A DNA stretch of 19,127 nucleotides from UBA6263 sp049305865 (GCA_049305865.1 JBAQPP010000001.1:1-19127), one strand, 5' to 3'. Positions 8,627 to 17,622 are shown, counted from the stretch's first letter. The notes: a model not told the origin generated them from the letters alone. Made by a program: numbers and translations.

Positions 8627-11335
8627 TTCTCAAATTCATCAAACACAAGATCAACCACCACCTCATCAATTAGGATCAATATAATTTATACTATCATTTG
8701 TTTCAACATCACTAACTTGATCGTTATTAGCATCAAACTGAGCGTAGACAGTTTTACTTCAATAAGTTCAAGGTAGAGTTCGAGACTTGGAAGTCGCATA
8801 AGTTTCTCGAGAAGATCGAGAAGATCAATCATCAGAGAATCTCATATGTGTAGCTTCTGGAGTTGTAGATATATTAAAATTTACAGAAGCTAAGCTTGTA
8901 GATATATCATCATTATTGATAGTAAAAGATCATACTCCTCATCATATGGCAAAGAAAGTTGCATGTGTCGTAGTAAATTCAACATAAGGTACTCAATCTC
9001 TATCTATAACAGTTACTGTTTGCCCTCGAGTCCAAGCAGGATTATTGATTCAATAAATATTTTCATCAGAACTATAAATTTCTACACTATCTCATATGTT
9101 TTTTCAAAGAGCCGGCATCCTGATAGTTACTGGTTGGCTAAAATCTATTCTATGATTTAAATCTCAGAATTTCATTACCGTTACAGCATTGCTTACTCAA
9201 GGAACGTATTGTGTATTAAAAAACTTTGGTCAATGTATGACACCACCAAAAGGTTGCCCATTACTAGTTATAGAAGTTCAAGCATTATATTGTACTTCTA
9301 CAATATTTGGGTAATTTGGCTCTATAATAGATTGCATTATAGTATTAACCAAAAAAGTATCAGCCTTCTCGGTAGTCCAACCTACATCTTTATTTCATGA
9401 TTGATAAGTACTAAAATTTATAGACTGATCTCATACATAGTAATCAGTATTTAACATATAATTTTTAGATTCTAAACTAGTTGTAAAATCTCCTGCATTA
9501 GAACTAGCAATAAGTACACAATTATTACTATCTATATAGGCATATTTATCGGGTCCGTAATTAAGAGTTTCATCTCAATTAGCATTACAGTTAGATGTAA
9601 TATCAAAGGTTGTCAATTCAGTAAGAGGTTCGAAATAACCAAGTTCCACATAGTTAATTTGGTTATTATTAAGGTATAATTCGTTTAATACAGAGAGGCC
9701 ATTAAAAGATCAACTTTCTATTGTGCTGATTTGATTGTTATTAAGGTATAAATTAGTCAAAGAACTAAGTGTATTAATATCACCATTTTCTATTGAACTG
9801 ATTTGATTATTATTAAGGTATAAATAGTTCAAAGAACTAAGTGTATTAAAACTATTGCTTTCTATAGCAGTTATTTGGTTAGTATTAAGATCTAAAGTAG
9901 TCAATGATGTAAGTTGATTGAAACAACTATTTGCTATTGAACTGATTTGATTGTTATCAAGATATAAATATAGCAATGAACTAAGCCCATTGAAAGCATT
10001 ACTAGTTATTGTATTTATTTGATTATAATTAAGATACAATTCCGTTAACAATGGCAACTCACTAAAATAACTATCTTTTATTGATGTTATTTGATTAGAA
10101 CCAAGATATAAAATATTTAATGAACTCAATCAGTTAAATGAACCTTTTTCTATTGAACTGAGTTGATTATCACTAAGATCTAAATCTATTAATAAATTTA
10201 ATGAATTAAAGGATCAACTCTCTATTGAGCTGATTTGATTAGTAGCAAGATATAAATACATCAAAGAATTTATACCTGCAAAATCAGTATTTCCTATAGA
10301 AGTGAGTTGGTTATTATTAAGGAATAAATTATTAAGTGAAGTTAATCAATCAAAACTATTACCTTGTATTGAGCTAATTTGATTTAAATTTAGATATAAA
10401 TCAACTAAAGTAGTTAATCAACTAAAATCAGTATTTTCTATTGAACCTATCAGATTGTTTTGAAGATATAAGTATAGCAATGAATTCAATCAATTAAAAT
10501 CAGTGTTTTCTATTGATGTTATTTGGTTGTAACTAAGATTTAAAGTAGTTAATAGATCAAAAGAAGTAAAATCGCCACTTTCAATGGAGCTAATTTGATT
10601 ATAACTAAGATCTAGATCTATTAACGAAGTAATTTTACTAAAATCTATATTTGTTACAGAAGTAATTTGATTATCATTAAGATACAATTTATTTAATGAA
10701 GGTAAGCCATTAAACACGTCACTTCCAAGAGAACTAATATAACCACTAGCAAGATATAGAGTAGTCAATGACGATAATCAATTGAAACTATTATTCTGTA
10801 TTGAAGTAAGCGGATTGTTACCAACAGCCAAATCTATCAAAGAAGTTAGTCAATTAAAATCGCCACTTTCAATAGAACCAATTTGATTGTTATTAATATA
10901 TAAAGTAGTTAGTGCAGTTAATCAGTTGAAATCACTACTTTCTACTCAAGTGAGTTGGTTTTGTTGAAAATATAAAGTAGTTAATTTAGATAATCAATTA
11001 AAATCACCGCTTTCAATCGAAGTTATACCATTATATCAAATATTTAATGTCTGTAAGTTTGTATGGTTAATAAACGTATTGGTAGCTATACTACCTATAT
11101 TTTTGTTATATAAATTACACGTAGTTGCGTTGGTCGCACAATTATAAGGTGCCTGTGTAATATTGGTACTATTGATTTCATTTCATGCAGCAAAAATATC
11201 TCCCCAATATATAAGACCAAAAATCCCAGCAAAAAATATAATCATCTTCATTATAGCAAAGAGTCCAAACATACCTAATAAGTAGTTTTTGTGATGCTTT
11301 TTTAAATGAGAATGGATACTGTGACGAGATTTCAT
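8144..11335 (-). CDS. Giant exported leucine-rich-repeat surface protein
   Basis: The 1063-residue protein opens with a His/Lys-rich N-region and a hydrophobic export segment (about 19-44), ending near the FAAG site. A Cys-containing N-cap precedes 20 tandem 24-residue leucine-rich repeats (94-573) of the form LxxLYLNNNQISSIESGDFNGLxS. Residues 574-780 form a beta-rich region, about 815-890 an Ig-like fold (MRFSDDG, then ETYATSKS and KTVYAQFD), then a poly-Gly linker, and 904-1063 the module shared with the downstream paralogue. In the Ig-like domain three sites that are Trp in the family (residues 840, 843, 852) are CGA. Such LRR solenoids bind proteins, so a host-cell contact or adhesion role is likely but inferred. 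It has its own promoter and lies 147 bases upstream of the GEVED gene start. Confidence 0.88.
9617..11056 (-). repeat. Tandem LRR array, 20 units of 72 bp
   Basis: Twenty units of 24 codons each encode residues 94-573 of the surface protein. The most alike units are near the 3' end of the array (units 15-19, LYLNNNQISSIE type), which suggests recent unit duplication there. The AATCAAAT-like core recurs at a 72-bp pitch. Confidence 0.9.
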
Positions 11336-11411
11336 GTGGTAAGATAAATATTTAAAAAACATATAATATATTTTACAAATAGATTTATTTAAAAATCATC
11401 CGCATAAAGTT

Positions 11412-11439
11412 ATTGTATATCTTTTTTTTTGTTTGTCAA
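11412..11439 (-). promoter_or_regulatory. Promoter of the LRR surface protein gene
   Basis: On the minus strand TTGACA (11439-11434) and TACAAT (11417-11412) are 16 bp apart. The predicted start near 11405 gives a leader of about 70 AT-rich bases before the ATG at 11335. The sequence between 11440 and 11548 shows nothing else I can name. Confidence 0.7.
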
Positions 11440-11548
11440 ATTTTATAAAAAGAAAATAAGTTGGGTTTACTGATTCAGCTAATAAAATAATTCGATAATT
11501 ATAATATTTAATTAAATTAATGGCTTAAGAATATTAATTGGACATATT

Positions 11549-11592
11549 TATAGGATTTTAAAGATATAACAATATTTGACAGGATATTTTTT
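11549..11592 (+). repeat. 44-bp imperfect direct repeat, copy A
   Basis: It matches 12597-12640 at 37 of 44 positions in the same orientation; the best conserved core is AAGATATAAC. Copy A contains the TTGACA of the promoter for the two-gene cassette that follows. Confidence 0.75.
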
Positions 11593-11603
11593 TTGGTTAT
11601 TAT
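11576..11603 (+). promoter_or_regulatory. Promoter of the 11610-12505 gene pair
   Basis: TTGACA (11576-11581) and TATTAT (11598-11603) are 16 bp apart. The predicted start falls at about 11610, right at the GTG start, so the transcript would be leaderless or nearly so. Confidence 0.6.
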
Positions 11604-11609
11604 ATTTAT

Positions 11610-11930
11610 GTGAGATTTATTTACTTAATCCATAAAAAAATCACTAAAAGAGATTATCTTATAAGAGTTTTTGAGAAACTTGAACCTCATCGATATATAA
11701 TGAGAGATCTTTTGGTATTATTGAGAAGCCCACAATGTACAAATGATGATATTGATAATATGTATACTATATTAGAAAAACATATAGATGATATACAAGA
11801 TAAGAAATGGAAAATTAAAGCACAGAAACTTATTGATTTTATGAGACAGCTAAAAGAACAAGAAGAAATATCTAAGGCTCAGGATCAAAAAGATATAGAG
11901 AAATTAATCTTAATATTAGAGTGAATGTAG
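11610..11930 (+). CDS. Small helical protein of unknown function
   Basis: This 106-residue protein is Lys/Asp/Ile-rich and all-helical in appearance, with no signal, membrane segment or cysteine pair. The start is uncertain: GTG at 11610 gives the longest form and coincides with the predicted transcript start, while the first in-frame ATG is at 11700 and would give 76 residues. The frame closes upstream at a TAA (11559-11561). Near the C-terminus one TGA glycine precedes the final Met and TAG. It is followed after 23 bases by the next gene, so the two probably form a unit. No family is recognised; the pattern with an Asp/Lys-rich second half could be a protein-interaction bundle. Confidence 0.6.
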
Positions 11931-11953
11931 TATTTTATTTTTTTATTTAATCG

Positions 11954-12505
11954 ATGGTAGGTGGTGATAATTTTGAATCAAGAAGTAGTAATATATCAGA
12001 ACAAGTCAATTCCAGAGATTTTAATGAAAGCTGAAATGCTAAAGAATTTTTAAATACAGTAGATAAAACAGACTGAGCAAAAGAGATGGCCACAGAACTA
12101 AATAAAACAAGTTTTGAGAATGAAATAGCATGATATGCGAAAAAAGGTAAAGAGATAAAAGAAAATAATTTTTTAGAAAAGTATAAAGATTGTCCTTCAA
12201 CTAATGTAAATGTTACTAGGCCCAGTAATTGAGAAAAACCAGTAGAAAATATAGTTAAAGGTATGTGAACTATGGCTGAAGATATTGGGATTAAAAATTC
12301 TGAATTTACTCATAAATGAATCGATAATAATACTGGTGGTACAGTAACGGCAGACTTACAATGAACAATATGAGATGAGATAAATACAGTAACTTATTTA
12401 TCAGACTGTAGTTATTGAAAATGATCTGGTTCAGATGAAAAGTGTCTTATTCATTCATATGGAGATCCTGTATATTATGCTGAACCACCTGTTAATTTCG
12501 CGTAA
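11954..12505 (+). CDS. Hydrophilic protein of unknown function
   Basis: The 183-residue product has no signal peptide or membrane segment and is rich in Asn, Glu, Lys, Ser and Gly, with eleven TGA glycines. The N-terminal half (to about residue 75) looks helical and partly disordered. The C-terminal part (about 125-183) has the features of a small beta-rich domain with two cysteines (YLSDCSYG and EKCLIHSYG) that could form a disulfide or bind metal. It ends VYYAEPPVNFA. No family is recognised. It is paired with the preceding gene and both lie between the 44-bp repeats. Confidence 0.68.
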
Positions 12506-12596
12506 TTAGAAAAATATAAATTAGCTAAGTGTATATGATTTACAAAGCAATCTATTTGATTAGATTAGTGATTTTAGATGGAGTGTAAGTAATATC

Positions 12597-12640
12597 TATA
12601 ATATTTTGAAGATATAACGAAATTCGACAGAATATTTTTT
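12597..12640 (+). repeat. 44-bp imperfect direct repeat, copy B
   Basis: This is the second copy of the element at 11549-11592. The -35 box is degraded here (TTCGACA) and no -10 box lies at the right distance, so it is probably not a working promoter. It ends on the stop codon of the minus-strand permease gene. The gap 12506-12596 before it holds only a weak hairpin (AATCTA/TAGATT at 12549-12566). Confidence 0.75.
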
Positions 12641-13607
12641 ATAATAACCAATTAAAGATATACCCAGCAATCATAATAAATAAAGCTATAATACCAAAAT
12701 AAGTAAGCAGCAACTTCATTTTCATTACTTTTCTAAGAATAAGAAATTCAGGTAGAGATAGACCAATAACTGCCATCATAAAGGCAAGAGCTGTACCTAT
12801 AGGGATTCATTTTGTAATTAACGATTGAACAACAGGGATAACTCACGCTGAATTGGTATACATAGGTATTCATATTATAACTGCCAAGGGAATAGCAAGG
12901 GGGTTATTTTTAGTAATATATGATTCAAAAAATCACGTAGGGATGAAACCATGAATAAGTCCACCTACAGCAACTCATAATAAAACATATGGCATAATTT
13001 TAAATATCAAAGAAAAAGAATCAGTACTTATCTGTTTCAAAACCAGACTAAATTTCACCTTAACTTGATCTATCGTTGTATTTGTGGTATTTCTAGCCTG
13101 TAAAATAAATTTAGCAACTTGATTATCCATTTTCAACTTTCAAATAACAAATCATCATATTATTCAAAGCAGAATACCCGTAATTACATAAATAGCAGTT
13201 ATTTTAAAACCAAATAATCATGCAAGTAAAGCTATGGCAACCTCATTAACCATTGGCGAGGTTATAAGGAATGTAAATGTTACTCCCAGCGGAATCCCCG
13301 CTTTAAGAAATCAAACAAATAATGGAATAGCAGAACAACTACAAAAAGGTGTAATAACACCAAATAGAGAAGCAAATAGATATTCTAATCAATAGAGTTT
13401 GTTTTTTACTAGAAAATCTCTGATTTTTTCAATAGGAAGATAGTGATTTATAAATGTCATAACATGTACAATCATTATCAATAAGATTAGTATTTTGATA
13501 GAATCGAAAACAAAAAAATTTAGGGCCTGAGCTAAATGAGCCGCTTTATCAAAATTAATAACTCAGTAAATTAACCAGTCAGTAAAAGATTGTAGTCGAT
13601 TAAACAT
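12639..13607 (-). CDS. ArsP/UPF0718-family permease
   Basis: The 322-residue integral membrane protein has about eight to ten hydrophobic segments in two halves. The family signature TPFCSCSAIPLF (residues 86-97, Cys89 and Cys91) is followed by GIPLGVTFTFLITSPMVNE. A second-half counterpart IPMYTNSAGVIPVV precedes GTALAFMMAVIGLSLPE. PF03773 members include ArsP, which exports trivalent organoarsenicals through such cysteines, and permeases next to small thioredoxins of unknown substrate. Conserved glycines, as in IPMYTNSAG, are TGA. Residue 4 is CGA (MFNxLQSF), where Trp fits. It is the last gene of the six-gene operon; its start lies 4 bases after the thioredoxin stop. The substrate is unknown; arsenical, thiol or sulfur compound are options. 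Confidence 0.88.
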
Positions 13608-13611
13608 CTAT

Positions 13612-13851
13612 TTATTTTTCATTCAATAAAATATGTTTCATTACTTCTTTACTAGGTATTCTACCCGTAATTACAATTTTTTCATTTATAACTAAAGCAG
13701 GCGTAGCCATAATATCATACTGCATAATATCTTCCATATTATTAATTTTAATGATATCAGCTTGTATTCATAATTCAGCAACTGTATCCCTTGTCATTTG
13801 TTCCAATAGTTTACATTTGGGACATCCAGTACCAAGAATTTTAATAATCAT
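13612..13851 (-). CDS. Small thioredoxin-fold redox-active disulfide protein
   Basis: The 79-residue protein has the short thioredoxin_3 (MTH895-like) fold. It starts MIIKILGTGCPKC with the redox pair Cys10/Cys13 and has the cis-proline loop ATPALVINEKIV. It lacks a signal peptide, so it acts in the cytoplasm. Proteins of this type are often encoded next to PF03773 permeases and may pass electrons or thiol-bound substrate to them. Here the permease gene starts 4 bases downstream, which strongly suggests coupling. One glycine is TGA (near residue 28). Confidence 0.9.
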
Positions 13852-13874
13852 ATATATTACATGAAAAAATAAAA

Positions 13875-14765
13875 TTATCCTTTAATTAAATATACTTTAA
13901 CAAAACTTGATTTTAAATCTGCTCATTGTTTTGCTAATAAGTCTAATTGATTATTTTTTGCCATATCAAAAATTATGTTTAGATTTTTCCTTATAGCTTG
14001 TATAGATGAATCGTTAAGTTCAGCTTCTACTTCTTTAAGTTTCTCATCAGCAATAGGATATGTAGATATAATCTTGGTGGTATCTTTACTATCCGCTCAC
14101 TCGATTATAGTTTCCATAATATCGTGGAAATCTACCAATGTAACAGCTAGCATAGAGAATCAATTTCTCTTGAAAATATCCTGAAATATTGGTCTAATTT
14201 CTTCTAGTTTTTTGTGAGTGGCTACAAGATCACCATAATATACAGCTTCTTTTATATTTTTTAATAATATAGATATTGTTTCTAAATCAGAATTTAATTT
14301 AGTATCATTTTTGAGAACATACGGTTTATAATTGGAATATTTATCTTGAAACTGTGTATAAGCAGGAATAAGTTTTTCATAATATGAAATGGATTCTGCT
14401 CTTTTTTCTTTACCTGAATTGAAAAGTAACTGTTTGTAACTATCGTTCATATGAGCAAAATCTTCTAAGAAAAACTTTCTGCTAAAGAAGTTGCTAAGAA
14501 ATGCTAATATTCATCATAAGATTAAAATAACAAGGATCCAGATCCAGATAAATATTTTTTTAATAGACTTGTTTTTATTTGTATTGATTTTAAATATAGA
14601 ATACAAAGCACAAAATCATGTAATACTAGTAAACAAAGATATGGCAGATATTATATATAGAACAATTTGTAAAGTTCAATGTAGTCGGAAGTATCATCAT
14701 ATAAACGCCAAAATAGCTATAAGTAATCTGATCAAGCGGTCAAAATTTCATTCATTTTTTTTCAT
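13875..14765 (-). CDS. DUF2892 membrane domain fused to a helical extracytoplasmic domain
   Basis: In this 296-residue protein residues 1-62 form a DUF2892 (YgaP-like) domain: KNEGNFDRLIRLLIAILAF, two membrane helices and the typical TGFCALYSIFKINT end with Cys52. DUF2892 often accompanies rhodanese, and the next gene upstream is one. A third membrane helix (about 71-92) follows, then about 200 residues of amphipathic helices that resemble a four-helix bundle, with no cysteines. By topology this part would be outside the membrane. Most DUF2892 proteins are 60-180 residues, so this long helical extension is unusual. CGA at residue 27 (GGYFxLHG) is at a likely aromatic site. The gene lies 19 bases after the rhodanese stop and 23 bases before the thioredoxin start. 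Confidence 0.82.
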
Positions 14766-14784
14766 AATAATAAGTTTGATAAAA

Positions 14785-15138
14785 TTAAAAATTATTTTTT
14801 TGTAATTGATACATTATAATACCCCCATCCATATTTATAATATTATATTGTGGTAATTGAGGTTTTAGTTGCATCTGGACATAGCCAGAAGATCAACCAG
14901 AATGACAATAAAGAATAAAATATGTTCACTTGGGATATTGGTTTCCAAAAAATAATTCGTTGGAAATAGGTATAGCGTTTTCTATAGGATGATTGATCAT
15001 ATCTACAAGAACAACTTGGATACCTTGAGATTCCAATTCTTTTTTATTATCAAAATATTCTGTCCGAGTCCATTTATCGGTTGATTTTTTGCCACGTATA
15101 TCACATGCATCTTTTGAGAATAAATCAAATACACTCAT
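14785..15138 (-). CDS. Single-domain rhodanese-like protein
   Basis: The 117-residue protein has a rhodanese fold with the active-site loop YCHSGGSSG, nucleophile Cys78, and the late motif INMDGGIIMYQ. Rhodaneses carry sulfane sulfur as a persulfide on this cysteine. The usual early DVR motif is altered to VDMINHPIENAIPI, so the fold is divergent, but the active loop is intact once TGA is glycine (two of the loop glycines or their neighbours are TGA or GGT/GGC). No signal peptide is present. It lies between the polyferredoxin gene (27 bases upstream) and the DUF2892 gene, a pairing known from YgaP-type sulfur proteins. Confidence 0.85.
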
Positions 15139-15165
15139 TAAAATTTATTATAAATAATTAAAATA

Positions 15166-16305
15166 TTATTTTTGTTGCTGGAAATATTTTAGTATCGTAG
15201 CTCTGAAATCCTCTGTTTCCAATACCAATCAGCTTAAGTTTTTAATATCATAAGTAATTCATATTTCTTTTAGTTTCATAGTCTTTTTAGTATCCATAGG
15301 TAACTTTAATTCACTTTGAAAATATTCAAATGGAACTTTGGTAGTGTCGATAACATACTGTAAAGTATTACTTCATCTAATATTGGCTACATCAACTATT
15401 CATTGTTCATTAATTATGTTTGAAACTGGTTTGGTCTGCCATATAGGCGTCAGAGTAACTATTCCAAGAGTAACAAAGAAGATACCGACAACTAATAAAA
15501 TAAAAGTCTGTTTTTTAATGTTCTTGCCAAATATATATATGTCTAAACTATTTTTGGGACAATCATTTACACACTCCATACAACTAATACAATCAGGATG
15601 GGTAATCTGATCTGCGGTTTTTATTTCTAAATTTGCTGGACATGATTTGGTACATATACCACAAGATATACATGTATTGTTATCTCTTTTGAGTTTGAAA
15701 AAATTTAATTTCTTGAGTATCCCAAAAAATGCTCATAGCGGACATAGATATCTACACCATCGTCATTTACTAAAAAACGCCGTAATAACCACAAAAGCTA
15801 GTACAGAATAAGCAAAAATCAATTCTTCGAATTCATTACCTAAGTGTGCGAATGCTGAAAATGGATCATATGCATCAAATACCAAAGCAGTCTCTCTAAA
15901 TGAAAAATAGATAATGACCAATAATATAATATATTTTATATATCTGAAATATTTATCTAATTTAACAGGTAGCTCAAAATCTTTTTTCATTCATAATTTT
16001 TTACCAAGAGATCTCAACCATTCGCTAATAGCTCATAATGGGCAGAAGAATCCACAAAATACTCTTCCAAAAAATATTGTTAAAAGAGAAAATATAGCAA
16101 ACAATATGAAATTACTTCGATAAAGTTTGGTAATAAATTGTCAGCTAAAAATATAGGTTAATATCCCTTCTAAAGCACCAAATGGACAATATGCATGTAT
16201 AGGCGAGGCCTTTTCTATTCCATATTGCTGATGAGTAAATGCAAGAAATATTATAATTCACAAAATTATAATTTGCGAAATTGTGCGGATTTTGATTCTC
16301 TTCAT
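15166..16305 (-). CDS. NapH-like membrane polyferredoxin
   Basis: The 379-residue membrane iron-sulfur protein has about five hydrophobic segments (near 10-24, 66-80, 123-138, 163-178 and 266-285). It carries NapH/NosR-type cysteine motifs YCPFGALEG (Cys40), GRVFCGFFCPLGA (Cys84, Cys88) and WCRYLCPLGA (Cys184, Cys188). Two 4Fe-4S clusters are bound by CISCGICTKSCP (212-223) and CISCMECVNDCP (239-250). After the last membrane segment an extracytoplasmic tail contains the IRGSNTLQYV and FQSELKLP pattern common in this family. Such proteins move electrons across or along the membrane. It follows the ArsR gene by 8 bases. Residues 63 and 182 are CGA at likely aromatic positions. The electron donor and acceptor are unknown. 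Confidence 0.9.
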
Positions 16306-16313
16306 AACTGTTA

Positions 16314-16610
16314 TTAAATATTAAAAACATTTTTAAGATTTGCTTTAAAATTATTATATATTTTTTTGTCTAATGAATAATAAATTTTCACTCACTCTCT
16401 TTGAGTATTTACAATGCCTATCCTCTTGAGCATAGATAAATGATGAGAAATTAAATTTTGTCTGAGTTTAAACTTTTCTATCATTTCGCAGACACTCAAT
16501 CTTTCTACTTTACTAAGCATGCAAACAATTTGCAATCTAAGTGGTTGTGCAAGTATCTCTAGTACCTCAGATAATTTATTTAAATCTATTTTTGTATCAC
16601 ATTTGGTCAT
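16314..16610 (-). CDS. ArsR-family winged-helix repressor
   Basis: The 98-residue protein fits the ArsR/SmtB fold: ILAQPLRLQIVCML (helix start), SVCEMIEKF, recognition helix RQNLISHHLSMLKRIGIV, and a wing at TQREGVKIYYSL. Cysteines at 4, 30 and 41 are placed as in sensors that bind metalloids, metals or persulfides; Cys41 lies in the helix matching the ELCVCDL site of metal sensors. It is the first gene of the operon and very likely controls itself and the five genes after it through the ATCAAT sites in its promoter. Two stop codons in a row end it. Whether the signal is metalloid, sulfide or disulfide stress cannot be settled. Confidence 0.92.
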
Positions 16611-16619
16611 TTAATGTAG

Positions 16620-16676
16620 ATTATATCAATAAATCAATATACATTGATATATAAGATAATCAATATATAAATCAAT
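16620..16676 (-). promoter_or_regulatory. Operon promoter with ATCAAT operator sites
   Basis: On the minus strand an extended -10 (TGATATAAT, TATAAT at 16625-16620) lies 10 bases before the ATG, so the mRNA would be nearly leaderless. Around the -35 position is a perfect dyad, ATCAAT-ATAC-ATTGAT (16633-16648). Further ATCAAT half-sites occur at 16625, 16659 and 16671. Spacing over the -35 region fits repression by the ArsR protein encoded just downstream. Confidence 0.7.
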
Positions 16677-16687
16677 AGTATTTATTT

Positions 16688-16719
16688 TTAAAAAAAATCT
16701 CAACACAAGGTTGAAATTT
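16688..16719 (-). terminator. Intrinsic terminator of the Mrr-like gene
   Basis: On the minus strand AAATTTCAAC pairs over 10 bp with GTTGAGATTT (one G-T wobble) around a CTTGT loop and is followed by a T-run. It isolates the ArsR operon promoter from read-through of the nuclease gene. Confidence 0.85.
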
Positions 16720-16723
16720 ATTA

Positions 16724-16822
16724 ATGGAGCCAAACTTAAATGAGATACGAACTACCCTACTTGATTGGATCAATGGTCTAGATTGGAATTTAGGCAATAT
16801 TTGTCGTATTTTGAAAACCTAA
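16724..16822 (+). other. GC-richer spacer, possible gene relic
   Basis: This stretch between the terminator and the Mrr stop is richer in G and C than its surroundings. One frame (ATG 16724) encodes 32 residues to TAA with no TGA. Another (ATG 16740) reads MRYELPYLIGSMV, TAG, IGI, TAG, AIFVVF and looks like a membrane helix in which two Trp codons became TAG. Neither is convincing as a working gene. Confidence 0.3.
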
Positions 16823-17560
16823 TTATTTTGACATTAAATATTTTTTACTAATATAATTTTTATTGTTTACAAAGACTAATCAATTAGTTTCTCCTTCCTT
16901 TACCATTTTACCAATTCTTTCGTAATCTACTTCTACTTTCAAAATTCTATTAACAAAAACATAAGCTAATTTTCGTAAAGGTCATCGATATCTTCTATAG
17001 TAATATTCAGCTAATATTTTATCAACATTTATTCAGGACACAATTTTATCGTCTGATTCGTTATTTTTTATAAAATCACCTATATTGTAGTGTTTATTCA
17101 TTTTTAGAATGTCTTTATAATATCGTAAATTTACTCAGTTTACTTGTGCTGTTTTCCGGGAATCTCCATTAGCCCAACTTGTTGTTATATAATATAAAGA
17201 TAAATTTTTTCATAATTTTGCTTTTATTTCTTTAACCTTCTCTACAAAGTATAAAATATGCTCTTGTTTTACATGAGATTTACCAAATTTTTTACATTGT
17301 ATTGCTATATTTTCATCTCATCTTTTACATCTTACATCTATACATCAGTCATTAAATCATCAAGTAACTAAAGCAACTTCACATTTTTCTACTATTTTAA
17401 AATAATCTCTAACATAATATTCAAATCAGACGTCTGTTAATTCATACATAAATCTGAGTAATATCATATATTGCTTTCTATTAATTCTATCTGGAAATCT
17501 TAAAAACTCTTTGTAGCGATCAACAATATCTGATTTTATTTTTATTTGTTGCCAAATCAT
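16823..17560 (-). CDS. Mrr-like restriction endonuclease
   Basis: The 245-residue protein has a PD-(D/E)XK nuclease core of the Mrr_cat type. The sequence runs GFEYYVRDYFKIV (near 45-57), then VTGGFNDGCIDV with the catalytic Asp, then IAIQCKKF with the catalytic Lys in QCK, and later YYITTSWANGD and VNGVNLRYYKDI. Mrr enzymes cut modified or foreign DNA. The N-terminal 40 residues and the last 80 basic residues are not a standard DNA-reading domain that I can name. Several core glycines (TGGFNDG) are TGA. CGA at VNLxYYKDI and YxGPLxKLAY would be Trp. It has its own promoter and terminator, so it is a single-gene unit. No methylase is visible, as expected for a modification-dependent type. Confidence 0.85.
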
Positions 17561-17594
17561 TTTAAAATAGTTAATTTAAAAACATATAATTATT

Positions 17595-17622
17595 ATTATA
17601 TATACTTTTATTTATTTGTCAA
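17595..17622 (-). promoter_or_regulatory. Promoter of the Mrr-like gene
   Basis: On the minus strand TTGACA (17622-17617) and TATAAT (17600-17595) are 16 bp apart; start near 17588, leader about 28 bases. Confidence 0.8.

Noticed and set aside
16145..16330. Minus-strand open frame of 61 codons
   Set aside because: Out of frame with the polyferredoxin; the correct frame starts at 16305 and holds the Cys motifs.
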